Assembly (NCBI GenBank): GCA_021030905.1
Contig: JAGFMI010000014.1
Span: forward strand, 868,001-932,000
From: Pyrenula massariospora
Lineage: Eukaryota; Ascomycota; Eurotiomycetes; Pyrenulales; Pyrenulaceae
Direction: 5' to 3'
Length of the DNA: 64,000 nucleotides
Under the pieces are notes generated by a model. It worked only from the letters and a program-made list of their open reading frames with translations, made no database searches and was not told the origin of the DNA. Of this stretch, positions 35,355 through 47,355 are shown in pieces; the stretch's first letter is position 1; each line of letters opens with the position of its first letter. Both the position numbers and the translations under genes were made by a program.

Positions 35355-36161
35355 GATGGAGCGCACACCATAGACGTGGCTCTGACTTACCACCTATAAT
35401 CAGTTCGCTCTCAACCCCAGTAATGATCCAGCAACCGTTCTTGTCAGCCATTGCATTTAGACTGCATGCTCAAATATTCCCGAAGCCTCTTCCTGTTCAC
35501 TGATCCCTCAAGATCGTTTTATTCTACTACCGTCGTCTTGCAGAACACAGACATTACTACGTCATTCTTGTATCCTTATGAGAAAGGCTGTAACAGGGAT
35601 CCATCCTATTATGCCGTCGTCCATTTTGAGGCAAGTGCATTCTTAGCACTGCCTCCAAGCATAGCTACCCAAACGCTTGCCCTTATACAGACCTCTGAAG
35701 AATCTCAATACAATACGAGCAGAGCCTCGTGCTCTATCTCTTGCAATCATGATCAGGCAACAGGTGCAACCAAAGTGGAAGATGTCATTGGCGAGTTGCA
35801 ACGCCATCGTTGCATCCCGGGCGCCATTTCATTCTCGCAAAGGATTTCAGCCCTTGCGCGAGACCTTTGCGAGACCCTTTTCATCACGAAGTATAACGAA
35901 TGAAGCTTCAGCCTGCTCACCCGCTCTGGTGATGGGACTACCGTAATGACAGACCGACAGGAGAATGGAATTTTGCTTAGTGGAAGCGGGAGAATAAGGG
36001 CCTCTGGTACAGCTTTTGGCGGTAAGCAGTAAAGACTGAGGCTGGATACAAATTTGCTCCCCATGGCACTGTCCCTTGGTCTACAAAAAACCGCACCTTC
36101 TCCTGGCGGGACCTCGTCTAAAGATATACTGTGGTCCACAAAGCAATAGCGCCAGTGCACG
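35355..36161. other. Gene-free stretch
   Basis: Overlapping 150-codon frames on opposite strands (35451-35903 plus, 35753-36223 minus) have no recognisable domain. Neither is supported as a gene. Confidence 0.4.
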
Positions 36162-37242
36162 ATGATGCCACGACTTGGAAAATGGGAAGCTACGGCGTTT
36201 TTCCAACCTGGGCACCAAATCACTTTGAAGCGTATTGATTCGTCAACAGTCTATTGCGATCCGACCTTGAACACGCACTCCGCATCCGCTATGCAACAGC
36301 TTAGTGTGCAGTCTTGTGCATGGAATGCCACTTCTAGCGTCGAAGGACCTAGCCAAGAAGTACGTCTCGGACCAGAAACAGAAAATATTGCTTCCTCTAG
36401 CCATGTTCGTAAACTCGATGAATATAGTTGGAAGGGCACTACTCGGCTAGACAGATCTCTTCAGAAGCGCTGTGCACCGCAAATCTCCAACTACTCGACC
36501 CTCAACGGGACAACCATTCACCAAGTTCACGGCAGCAGCTGTGCCGGCCTCGTTAAACTCGCCGAGAACAACACCACCATTCTCGCCAAATTCTACTCCA
36601 CAGCCGAAATCACCATCGACCCGCGCCGCGCCGGCAAGGAACACATCCCCCGGTTCTTCAACGAAATCCAGGCGTATGCTTTCGGACGCCCGGCCCAAGG
36701 CTCCGCGCTGCCCTACGTCTTCGGTATCTATGAGGAGGCTCACGCGGCTGTTGCAACCGGCCTCTTCCTGGTCATGGAGTACATCCCATTCCCCACCTTG
36801 CGGTACATGGACGGAGCCGTAAGGTCGAAGTCTGTTGCTGCGCTGCGGGAGAGCAGCGCCCTTGCACTAAAAAGCTTGCACGATCTGGGCATTACACATG
36901 GTAGCCTGAAGAGCGATCAGATGCTAGTTTGTCGTCAGTCTTCGCTTGAGGACGATGAGAGAGCGGTTGCACCTGGGCCGGAATGGATTATTGTTCTGAT
37001 CGATTTGCAGTTCGCCAAGTAAGTCAGTTCCTGGATTGAGACCTTCTTCCTTGGACTTGCTAACAAAGTGATTTATTAGATCTCATGAAAATGATTCCGC
37101 GCTGGAGACCGAGGCAAAGCGAGACAAAATGGCGCTGCGGGAAGCTTTTCAATATTGCGGTTGTGGTGATCCGTGTAACGACAATGACGACGCCTTTCAG
37201 AGCTACGTCAGAGAACGGCAACAGCTGATGGGATACTGCTGA
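36162..37242 (+). CDS. Degenerate protein-kinase-like protein (2 exons)
   Basis: Exons 36162-37018 and 37080-37242 (61 bp GTAAGT intron with TGCTAAC branch) give 339 residues. The first 120 residues are not recognised. From about residue 125 the order is kinase-like: the strand ILAKFYSTAEI with a possible beta-3 Lys; FFNEIQAYAFGR for helix C; LFLVMEYIPFPTL for the hinge; LKSLHDLGITHGSLKSDQML for the catalytic loop; and IVLIDLQFAK for the DFG region. The catalytic loop has HGS where active kinases have HRD or HGD, and the metal-binding Asn is replaced, so normal phosphotransfer is doubtful. Similar short fungal kinase-like proteins are abundant and often sit in accessory regions. A Cys-rich segment (CGCGDPC) lies near the end. 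The start is uncertain; Met at 36291 is an alternative. Confidence 0.6.
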
Positions 37243-37475
37243 GCTCCTTGCTTGTTATGGCGTTTGAGCCTGGCTTAGGGAACAAGGAGTGGTAATGTAT
37301 TGATATGGGATTGAGGGCGCTTACATGGCAGTTTGAGGATCATTTGATGTCGTGGTGTATGGTCGGCGTTGTCGGCAGGGCGAACTTTCTCCAATATTGA
37401 ATTGAGGAGGCGTTCTTTCTCAAGCAGCATATACCACTCTATCAGCTATATGGGGAAAAGCCCCCGATACTCTAC

Positions 37476-39908
37476 TCATGACAGTGTCTCTAAGGCATCG
37501 TGAAACTCGGCCTCGCCGTCGCTCTCTGGCTCTCGTACCTGACTCGCCTCCTGCACAACAACAGAGGGCTTTGCTCCCAAATTCCCCACCAACCCTTCGA
37601 ACATCCCGCGGAACGCCGCATCAGACTCTCCCGTGCAGTTAGCACACACAACATCCACCGCCGTACACCCAAACGCATCCTTCGCATCCACATCCACGCC
37701 GCCGCCGCCAACCGGCAAACCCTCGACAAACGCCTCCAGCAGCCTCGCATCCCTCTTCACCGCCAACCGATGCAGCACCGACTGCCCCACCGCGTCGCAC
37801 ACCCGCGCATCCGCGCCCCTCCGCAGCAACACCCCCATCGCCTCCGCGCTCTTAAAGTCGACCGCCTCCAGCAGCGGCGTGACCCCACCACTGCTACGCC
37901 GATCGATCGCCGCGCCCCGCTCGAGCAGGCACTCGATCACGCGCGGGTGATTCGCGACCGCCGCGCGGTGCAGCGCCGACTTTCCACCGCCGCCGACGAG
38001 CTCGTCGACCTCGGCGCCCGCGCGCAGCAGCGGCTCGAGGAAGGCTGGCGAGGCCTGGTTCATGGCGGCTGTATGCAAGGGGGGCCAGCCGCCCCAGTCG
38101 AGGGCGCGCACGGAGGCGGTGCCCCCTGCGCGGGCCAGGAGCTCGACGCACTCCAGGCTGGAGCTGCGCAGGGCGAAGTGGAGCGGGGTGGCGTGGATGC
38201 GGGAGCGGATGTTGGGGTCGGAGCCGTGGTCGAGGAGGAGCTGGACGGCGGGGGTGTCGCCGAGCTGGGCAGCCCAGGAGAGCGGGGTGCGGTGTTCTTT
38301 GTCGACGGGGTCGGGGTTGGAGCCGAAGCTGGAGAGGAGGGATTTGGGGTCGAGGGGGAGGAGTTTGAGCACGGCTTTGTGGAGGGTGGTGAGTTCCATT
38401 TCGTCGAGGACGTCGGCGTGGCCGAAGACGGAGCGGAGGCGGGCGGTGAGGGTGGGGTTGTCATGGCGGGTGAGGATTGCGCTCCAGGCTTTGTCGATTG
38501 CGGAGCTGGTGGGTCAATTGGGCGTCTTGATGGAGTGCTGGTTGACTTACCTTCCTACGCTATTCTCAATGTACGGATCAGCACCTGCTGCGATGAGCGT
38601 CTCACAGGCCTCGGGATGTCCGAACTCGATGGCATACTGTTTGCTCCGTTAGCGACGAAGCACGCGAATGTCCAAGCCTTACATGAAGAGCAGTGTTCCC
38701 AAAACTCGTGTGAATTTCATTGGGGTTCGCATTTCTTTTCGAGAGTATGTCTCTAATTCCCATTACGTCTCCCTGGGCAGCATAGATGTAGAGGTCCGAT
38801 CTCCGTACTATGGGTCGAAAGGCGATGGAGACAGATAGGCCAGAAAGGCCGTTCATGATGGCGAGGCTAATCGATCGGGAAACATACCATGACGGAAAGT
38901 GATACGTTGCGTGGGCACTGAACCGGGTAGTCTGCTGACAAGACGCTTTGGAGCAGTCCCTTGTAAAGAATGGACTGCCAGAGTAGCCGCAGAAAAGGAC
39001 ACCCATCACGTTTTGCAGAATGCGCGGACTGTTGAACCATTGACGCTGGTGGCAGCTGCAGCTACACCATGGTTTGCAGGAATGTCGGTCATATCTGGCA
39101 ACCGTGACGCCAATTGAGGAGAGTCTAGGACCGCGTAGGAGGTCTATGTTACTGAACTTGCTGTGACTGGATCCAAGATTCTTCGCTGCCATGACATGTT
39201 CTTCATAGCTTGTATTGAACAATTTTAAGCTGTCGTTGCCAGCGTTGTCCTTTCCGATCTCTTCAAGAGATGAAACATATTGGGCTGCGCTTATTGCTCG
39301 CGGTGACCTGGAGTCGGGATTCGTCAGGAATATTCTCTCTTTCACTGTTCTTGCCGCCCTGGTATCATTGCTTGAGTCGAGTACCGCAAGCTCAAGTCGC
39401 ACGATTCCGGCTCTGAGCAATTAGCTATGGAGAGTGACATCACCTGCGAGAATTATACCTACGATGAGTTGACTGAAAGCGCTGACACGAGACTTTTTCG
39501 AAGCCGTCGCACTTCTTGATGTAGGCTTCGAAGGTTGGCGAGAACTGTACGTTGGCTGCCAATCTTGCTTACAGAAAAGGACCGGTTTTGGCCTGTGACG
39601 CTGCTAAAGTGAAGATCCACCACGGTTTCGAGCTTTCGAAGGGTTGAATTTATCCTAAATTGCACCTTCAGTGGAGCAGTCAAATGAGCGGCACAATTCG
39701 CCTTTTCCAAATCAGTTTCTATATCTCCGAAATCTGCAAGCAGTATTTTGAGATCAGCAAGTTCATTCTGGATCGCTATTGTTGTGTCACAGTAGCTTCT
39801 TGAAAATCTCCGGATTTGCTCTAACTTGTTGCATATTGCATCAATGAGCTCGCTCATCGGTCGGTTTAATTGATAAGATGTATCAGACCCAGACAATATG
39901 TCCATCAT
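37476..39908 (-). CDS. Ankyrin-repeat protein with helical N-terminus and Cys-rich middle (4 exons)
   Basis: Minus-strand exons 39908-39463, 39412-38683, 38636-38551 and 38505-37476 (introns 50, 46 and 45 bp) give 763 residues. The N-terminal 150 residues are helical and coiled-coil-like (LIDAICNKLEQIRRFSRSY onward). The middle contains CKPWCSCSCH, a conserved-looking segment GVLFCGYSGSPFFTRDCSKA, and YHFPSWYVSRSI. I recall this combination from fungal ankyrin proteins related to NLR-like genes that lack the NTPase. Ankyrin repeats follow from about residue 390, for example TALHYAIEFGHPEACETLIA (built across intron 2), TPLSWAAQLGDTPAVQLLLD, TPLHFALRSSSLECVELLAR and SALHRAAVANHPRVIECLLE. No P-loop is present. 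Exon 4 is markedly more GC-rich than exons 1-2. Confidence 0.8.
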
Positions 39909-40512
39909 AAAGCGAGGTTATGGATACAAGGCTTTGTGAAAAGCACGTTCCTGCCATCGCGTACATATGGAGGGAGAATGAGCCTCACTTGCTAAGTTGG
40001 AGACCTCGGTGAGAAAGGAATGCGGCAGCCGAGATGGCATGCATGATTACGGCCGTGATGATTCTCAGCTTACCAGGATGATTTGCCTTTTTTTCTTAAC
40101 CGAAGGTATCGTACTGTAAATACGGTGGCTGAGTTTCATTTTGTGACGATCCTGATTTGGCTCATCTACTTCTACGTAGCCGAGGCAGCGAGTCTCTGAT
40201 GCTTCACTTTCAAAATTCGCTTCAACACTCCACGGAAGCCCAGAGTGCGTCTCTATCGTCTTGAGGATGGTTCAGGAATGACCAAGCAGGGACCCTTCCT
40301 GAGACGACAGGGGTCTTGCCTCGATGTCTGCCTGGATTGCTATATGCACCCAATAGCTTCGACAGCGATAGCTTTGGGCACGAACGAGTAGCCAATGCGG
40401 GCTGCGGCTTACAGTAAGGCGCTTCTAAGTACTTTGAAGGTCGTCAAGACACAGCTCTGTCATTGTTGACGATGTGCACAATAGCAGCTGGTAGTTAAGA
40501 TTGTGATGGAAT
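39909..40512. other. Divergent intergenic region between two ankyrin genes
   Basis: 604 bp between two head-to-head genes, so presumably a two-way promoter region. No specific site was recognised. Confidence 0.4.
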
Positions 40513-41735
40513 ATGAGTTTCGGTTTTAGCATTGGCGATTTCATCACGGTTCCGTCTTTCGCACTGAGTGTATATCAGACATGCAAGTCATCACCAAATG
40601 AGTTCCGGGCGTTGGCAGGAGAACTGCGCACGCTACACGGGTTGCTGCAGACCTTGAGCGACATACTGCCCTCGACTGCGCAAGCGCTTGGGAATGACCA
40701 ATTCCTTGAGATCCTTAATGCCTTTAAATCTTGTCGCGATGTCCTTCAAGACCTTTCACAGGTTCTCTCTAATTATTCTTCATTGGGAAGCCATACTCCG
40801 CGGATCAAAGACCGTTTCAAATGGGGGGCGGTGGATGTCGAAGCTTTCCGGCAGCGGCTAATGATGTCGGTCGCTCAAATGAACAGTCTATACTCAGTTG
40901 CTGCGATGTAAGTTGAGCGATGAAGTAGACTAGTGTACACCTTGTTAACATTTACAGTGCTTCCAAGTCAGACATCGCAAGCATCCAGGGCAAATTAGAC
41001 CATATTATTCGTCACCTGTACATTGAACCGAATACCGCTCAGGAGCATTTCTCGTCCTCCAGCCAGCCAGACAATCATATAAAGTCTCTTATGATCGAAG
41101 CACGCCAGGATGACTCGAAGAACTTAGACGTCCATGCGTCCGCTACATTTTCGCAGTCATTCTGGAAAGACATACTGAAGCCAGTTGAGCAGGGGATTGG
41201 AATTCTTGACGTTTCTTATCGGATCGAAGATGCGGTCCCGGCTGCACAGCGCAGGCAAAATATCGGTCATCATGAAACACCAAGCTCCTGCCTGAGGGGA
41301 TGTGGCCCCGTCTCAAAAGGAAGTCTGTCTTTTATTCGGCGCTCGAGGGGTGGAGATAAGCTTGTTCGAGCGGCGGCTCTCGGACGCGCAACGATGATAG
41401 AATCACTACTCAACTCTGGTAGCAATGTCAACGAGATCGACTCTGTTCATGGTTATTCCGCACTCCACAACGCTGCTATGGTGGGTAATCATGCTTGCGT
41501 GCATATATTGCTTCATGCCGGAGCATATGTGGACAAACGTGATGGCGATGGGGAGATGCCTCTACATCATGCAGCACGGAGGGGACATAAGACTGCATGT
41601 GAGTTGCTCCTAGAGTTTGGAAGCGATGTCAATGCGACGAATTATATCGGAGAGTCATCTTGTTTACTCGCTCTTCAAGGCGGCCACACTTCTGTTGTCG
41701 ATGTTTTAGTAGCTAGTGGTGCGAAGAGGTGCTAG
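40513..41735 (+). CDS. MSFGF-type helical domain plus ankyrin-repeat protein (2 exons)
   Basis: Exons 40513-40907 and 40958-41735 (50 bp GTAAGT intron) give 390 residues. It begins MSFGFSIGDFITVPSFALSV, the same N-terminal helical module as the gene at 28544, including the FKWGAVDVEAFRQRL segment near its end. After a linker, ankyrin repeats follow from about residue 275: KLVRAAALGRATMIESLLNS, SALHNAAMVGNHACVHILLH, MPLHHAARRGHKTACELLLE and CLLALQGGHTSVVDVLVASG. It lacks an NTPase, so it looks like an NLR-related protein reduced to sensor-like and N-terminal parts. It is transcribed head-to-head with the ankyrin gene to its left. Protein-interaction or immune-like signalling is inferred from architecture only. 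Confidence 0.8.
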
Positions 41736-42096
41736 ATTGGTGAACGAATATTGGGGTACTAATTTGTTTACTATTCCGGTGTTCCAATTTCTCTTCATTT
41801 CTCGCACGGTAAGACAAATGCAATATCATGTAGGGCCCGGAAGACTGAATAGTCTCCAATGTCTTCTTCCCCTCCATAGACCACTATTTCTGAAGACGCT
41901 CGAAAGCAATACGTGCGTAGATACCGTTAGCAGTATTCGCAACGCGAGGTTTCTTTTAAGTTTACGAATGAGCGGTGGCAAGAAAGATCCACTTCTATGT
42001 CACGTGTGCGTTGCTTCTACGATATATCTAGGCTGAGGCATTACAGCCCGTTCCTTGCATGCATCAGAATAGAACTGATGGCTCAGTGAATGGTAG

Positions 42097-42570
42097 TCAC
42101 GAGCCTATGGACGTCCAGTCTCGTGTCGTCATCTCATTGACTCCAGAAAGACAGAGTAATGCGATGCCCAAAAAAAGTCTCCAACAAGGATAAATTATGA
42201 TCTTCGCATTGTATGGCATGAGAAAGGATCTTCTAGTGGTAGAAGTATGCCGGATTTGTGTCTCTTTTGAGGTATCTAGTCCCAGATGCCAGGCTCTTGA
42301 GGCTGAGCCGGCGTCTTCAGCCTTAGCCATAACCGGTTCGCCTGTAGCTGCAAGTAACTTCGCCGGCAACAATCCCGAGGTAGTAACTCGTCCCTCCTCT
42401 CCAGCTTTACTCGCCGCGGTGTGCTTCTCGAGTTCTCCTTGCACGTCCTCGCTGCCCTCGATGCTAAAGTGCTGCTCCAAGGCCTCCCACCCAGTTCTAT
42501 ACTCATATATTGTTTTGATATCTTCGGCTTCCATCCTACGGTTCCATACCAGCTCCGCTCCTTTCTCCAT
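42097..42570 (-). CDS. Possible small hypothetical protein (low support)
   Basis: A 157-codon minus-strand frame whose first 80 residues have coding-like composition (charged and helical, GWEALEQHFSIEGSEDVQGE). A TTTCAG acceptor lies just upstream, so it could be the last exon of a small gene whose first exon is near 42620-42700. No domain was recognised and the opposite strand has a frame of similar size. It may be spurious. Confidence 0.2.
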   Translation of the reverse strand: MEKGAELVWNRRMEAEDIKTIYEYRTGWEALEQHFSIEGSEDVQGELEKHTAASKAGEEGRVTTSGLLPAKLLAATGEPVMAKAEDAGSASRAWHLGLDTSKETQIRHTSTTRRSFLMPYNAKIIIYPCWRLFLGIALLCLSGVNEMTTRDWTSIGS

Positions 42571-43230
42571 CTCCTCTCTGAAACCTAAGTATCAATCAAT
42601 GGAAGAACTTTCGACTGGTTGAGAGTCTCGGATGTAGGGATATTGCGGACTTGGCCTTCAAATCGAGAGCGAATGGCAAGATGAGCATTTTGTCGGCTTC
42701 TACCTGTTCATCCGAAGTCGCGAAGATAGTAGGCTGTAGAGCGCGACGCTCAAGTCCTCCGCTGTTGCTTTGTGAGCTGACGAAATATGTCTAATTTGCA
42801 AACCGTTGTCTTTTCGAATCACAAGCGCCTATTTAGAGGCAATCGATCCCTGTTCGGGGATGCAAGCAATATCTCCTTCAGTGCACCCCAAGGATATTTT
42901 CATAATTCGAGAGATCTTCAGAGCATTCGAGAAACCGGCCCGGGCTTGTGGAAAGACACATGCTACGCCTCATCTCTCAAGATGTCGGGCTAGGGCTGCT
43001 CGTCAGATGGGCCGATGGGAGAAAACGAGGGCGCTGACAAGGCAGGGTCAAAGGTAGAGACCATATCGCTGGCTGACGCATTACATGGCTATTCTTGGGT
43101 CGTGGCGGCACAGTGACAGAAGCCAACTGGAGTCACACTGACCTGGGACGGCTCTCTCTCAACCTGGATGAATTTTGTAGGGGGTCTGCCAAGCCTTGCA
43201 AAGCTTGCTGGGACCTTTTTCAAAACGCTC

Positions 43231-43320
43231 GGGAGGCCGGGGAACAAAAGTCGTGAGCCCCCCTCCCCTCAGGCCCTTGAGGCCGATTATTAGCCGGTAG
43301 GGGGCCACGATTTCTGTCCC
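43231..43320. repeat. MITE-like element
   Basis: The left arm (GGGGAACAAAAGTCGTGAGC from 43239) and right arm (GGGGGCCACGATTTCTGTCC ending near 43319) are imperfect inverted repeats. The inner segment 43281-43318 matches 33391-33429 nearly base for base. It lies about 660 bp beyond the stop codon of the first HET gene. Confidence 0.65.
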
Positions 43321-43980
43321 AAATCCTTGTTGAGGGTTTGCTCTTCGGACAATTGTTTACTTCAACTAGTACTCGCCACTGCCGAGTATTGATAAAGGCC
43401 TTCTAAGCCGCCAAGTAATAATTGCAATCTTTGACTTTTCACGTATAGAAAAACAAGTCATTCTATTATAATTTGTTAACCTTTATTTTACTTGGACGCA
43501 TGGTGCATCTGATTGATAGCATTGGCGGGCGCCAGAGGTGTATTGGATTCGTCATAACTTCCAACAACCAGCCTCGAAATTTGTTGCAGGAAACTCTAAC
43601 TTGACAATGTTACTGTTAGGAGTACGTGGGCTTGGCAGCTGGATGGGCCCATCAAGCTATCCAAATATTGCATAGAGCTTAAACTAACGTCTAGGGGAAC
43701 CGCCACCCGTTGTGAAAAGTACGGCCCAACTCAATGGAACAAGATCGGTTGAAGCGGCATCATCCGTATCAAACTTCTAAGGTTGGTTGCCGATGATGTA
43801 GCTGTCTCAAGTCTCGAGGATCGAAGGCGCTCTCCTAGCATCCCTCGCCTTTATAACACTCGCCGTATCCTAAACCTCGGATCCTTCCCAATAGCGCCTC
43901 TGGTGATTAGATGGTATACTTCCATAAAAGGGCACAATTTTGTCTCTGTGCGGTCTCGGTTTTTTGTCCTAAAATGCAGA

Positions 43981-46735
43981 TTAATTGTCTCGCAACATAA
44001 TAGAATCGAAATCTCCAAGGTCTAAAGGTCCTTGTCCCTCGCCTTTGAAAGTGTCAAGACCTGCAAGAATCTCCGCTTCATTGATTGGTGCATACACAGG
44101 AGAACCTTCTTCATTTTTAGGCACTCTCAAATAAGCCTTGGCAGTACCATCGGTCCTATCATAGTAGAAGTTGCGGTGGACAGCAGAATACTGTGGGTTT
44201 GAACGTTCGGTGACATACATATCAATGACGTTATTGACCGACCGCTTTCCAGTTCGACTAATGCTGGTTGAGAAGGGGTTGTACAGCAAACCTGTAGGAT
44301 CCACGGGCTCTTTTTGCTCAGCGTAAAGCCTTAGCAAGTCTTTGGCAGTGGAAGTCCCTCTTGATGTCTTCGCATCTGTCCCGATTCTTATCACAATGCT
44401 TGACATCCAACCAGATATTGCGATCCGGTCTGACATTCGATCTGAAACTGGATCTGATTCGGGCCAATTGCACAAGACAACACCGACCAGCTCACACTCG
44501 ATGGCTCTTCTTGGTTCACTTCGAAGCCCAACAGGTCTGACAACTAAGGATATCCGCTGCCTGAGAGAGCATGTGATGATCAAATGCTGATCTGAATTTA
44601 TGAAGGAGGATCTGAGTTTCCGGTGCAAGGCGATGTGCATCGAGAAGGGCTCTAAGACTTTCAAGTTTGTCGATCGAAGGGTACGCACTAAGAAAATCCC
44701 CTCCAGAGCTGCATTGTTGGAGTCTATCTCAAGAATGAGTTGATGCCATAGCTTGATATCGTCTAAAAGAACCGTTGAACCCTGGGAGAATAGGTTTGAC
44801 GGACACCAGGAAATGGGGCCAGTCTCCGCAATGGTAGAAGATCCGTGGATCAAGAGGCTCGCATTTACAAATCGATATGAGGTGATTATCTGTTTCATCA
44901 CAGAGGCTTGCATGGTGGTTGTTTCCGTATTCGGATTAACCCCGCTAAGAAGTGCTGCGATAACAATCCGATCTCTAGGCCAGGAAGTACTTCGCGTATT
45001 GAGAATTTCTGTTAGCTCCCAAAGATTGCGGTTTTCACGGCTCATGTCCCATACATTCCAGACCTTGCGAATAATCGCGGACGCAATGATATGTCCAAGG
45101 CTCGTAGTAGGCTCGTTGGCCAAAATATCTTTCTCCAGGTCCTTCATCAAAGGCACACTCTCATTGTCGGGATTCTTAAACAAAACTTTGACGTTTTGAG
45201 ACATTGCAAGCTCCAGTGCAGTCCAACCGCGCGTGAACCATGGAGAAAGCACTATCGCTAAGCATGGAGTGCCATCATCTTTCCATGGGAATCTCATCAA
45301 GTACTCATCGTGGACGACAGTATACTCAGCCGAACGGAAGTAAAAGTGCATATTTCGGATTGCTTGCTTACGAAGCTTTGCTTCCGATGGAATCGAGATA
45401 GCATCCCACCAAATGCCATCGCAAGCCAATCTTTTAGCAATGTCGCAAAAGAAACGAAATAAGCATTCGTTCATCAAGCCTTTCCCCTCAACTCCAGCCC
45501 CTGTTCCGTCGGACCAGACATGAGATATGGCGACGTACTTGGCACGTGAAGGTCTGCAAGGAACTATACGTTGATAGTTCTTCGATGACTCGACACGATA
45601 GCTCCAAAGCACATGATCGAGTGTGTCATTGATCTCAGAGGGGAATTGCACAAGAGAGCAGGACTGACGATCACATTGCCGACATTTGTGCCTTTGGACG
45701 ACCCGAGTGCTATCCAATGAAGAAAAGTGACAAAGATCTGCCGTGCATTCCTCATGGCTGAAGTCGCTAGATGGCCCACTAAGGCCACCGGTGATGGCTT
45801 GAGCCCGCAAACCAAAGTCCTCGGTGTGCCTGAAGAGTGATGATTGTTCATTGCTTTCCCCAATCATTGCCATAAGAGCCGGCAGGTCGAACCACCCACG
45901 AGCACAGCCTGACATAAGATTCCAGACACGGTTTTTGCAAAGCCCTAACTGTTCGGCTTTTTCGGTTGCTTTTCCAAAATCTCCTTCATATACCACTTCT
46001 GGCGGCCAGAAACTTGAGAATGTAGTTGCGACACCCGTTTTCTGGCTATCATCTGGAACATAGGCATGTTCTCCAATGCCGATCAATGCCACGACATCAT
46101 AGATAAGTCTGTCTGGTAGAATATAAGTATTGATAGTCTCGACTTGTCCGCCATACGTGGGGACCTTAAGGCACTGCATTAGTGGAATGGAGAGATTCAT
46201 CTTTGCTGGTGTGCCGATTAAACGATGCGACAGTAGAGAACTAACATAGCAAGAGTACCAATGAAGCAGCCACTCAAGGAAAGGCACACTTTCTGTCTGC
46301 TGACCGAAGAGACGTTTTGACAAGCGTTCCCTCGCTATTCGGCATGTCTGGTTTGGGCATGTCTTAATTCTTGAGAGCTTAGCGCAGTGATATAAACGCT
46401 CTAATGTCGAGGGGTAAGTGTCGATAATTTCGTGTGCGTTGATAATCTAGAAAACATCAGTCACGGCGACTTAGCCAAAATTAAATGAAAGATGCTTAAA
46501 CGTTGTAAGAAATGATTTGCCATACCTTTCCGACCCTACCCTCCCTGTCGAGATTCACGCACTTGCCCGCTGTCGTGGCTACAGAATCTAAGGGCTCTAC
46601 TAAGGGTTCCTGAATCAACAAGTTTCTAAAATGGGTCCACTCCGCCCATTGTGGATCGATTTCAGACGGTTTGTAGTCTAGATCGTCTAGCTGCGGATGT
46701 CGAAGATCGGCCGAACGATCTCTATTGGAGGGCAT
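43981..46735 (-). CDS. HET-domain protein, HET1 (2 exons)
   Basis: Minus-strand exons 46735-46526 and 46446-43981 (79 bp GTATGG intron, phase 0) give 891 residues. The HET domain is centred at about residues 330-480: AKYVAISHVWSDGTGAG, then GIWWDAISIPSEAKLRK and WFTRGWTALELAM. Upstream lies a Cys-rich stretch (HKCRQCDRQSC). The long C-terminal half is not recognised; it contains a charged segment and ends DFDSIMLRDN. HET domains (PF06985) of fungal incompatibility genes trigger cell death after fusion of unlike hyphae, are distantly TIR-like in fold, and are usually controlled by a partner gene. Whether this one does so is unknown. It lies in tandem with a membrane-protein gene whose 3' end is 620 bp upstream. 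Confidence 0.85.
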
Positions 46736-47355
46736 GTGATCTTTATGCGAGCTACCCTGGCTCTCCTTCGATGAAAATTATATTTCTCGAACGCATCCAA
46801 ATTAGGGTTCTTGCGTACCTCTTCCTGGTTCTTCTTGAACCCCTTGCTCCGCTTTGGTTGATCCATCGTAGATCCTGGACGAATGATGTATCGGATAGCT
46901 CATGGACCAATTCGATCCAATGCCTTTCATAATCGACTATTTGTGATTAGAGAGTACATCGAAAGGCAACGAGGCGTCTTAGTTCCGCTCAGTGTTACAC
47001 AAGGCATCGGCCATGAGTAATCCCGTCGCCTAGTCAATCGAAATGAAGCGTCGCGCGGCTGTTGGCGGTTTAAAATAGATTCAGGCCATGAAAGCTTAGT
47101 TGATGATTGTTTTCGAGGATCATCGCTCTCAGATTCTATTCCCTCGAACTAACAAATTGCTCCGATTCTGCCTTGATAATTCATGCTGGCGTAGCCTTGC
47201 GGCTGAAATGAAATGCGCCACTTTCTTATCAACGTGTCAATCAATCATTGGCCATGGAGCCGTCTTCTCATGATTTCGACGGCTAAGATTTCTGAATAAA
47301 TTGTGCTTCGTTCGATCCAGCAGCGCCTCTGACGTCCAGGCTGATTATCTGAGGT
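46736..47355. promoter_or_regulatory. Presumed promoter region of HET1
   Basis: 620 bp between the HET1 start codon and the 3' end of the next leftward gene. It must hold the HET1 promoter. No repeat arm or clear motif was seen. Confidence 0.4.

Larger units (their letters stand above)
41736..43980. other. Mostly gene-free stretch with a repeat copy
   Basis: Contains the repeat element at 43231-43320 and one weak open frame at 42097-42570, listed separately. No other support for genes. Confidence 0.45.

Noticed and set aside
35451-35903. 150-codon plus-strand frame between the serine hydrolase and the kinase-like gene
   Set aside because: No homology signal, no splice context, and an equally long frame on the opposite strand.
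37500-38756. 418-codon plus-strand frame opposite the ankyrin gene
   Set aside because: Arises from the high GC content of the antisense coding strand. The minus-strand protein has clear ankyrin repeats.
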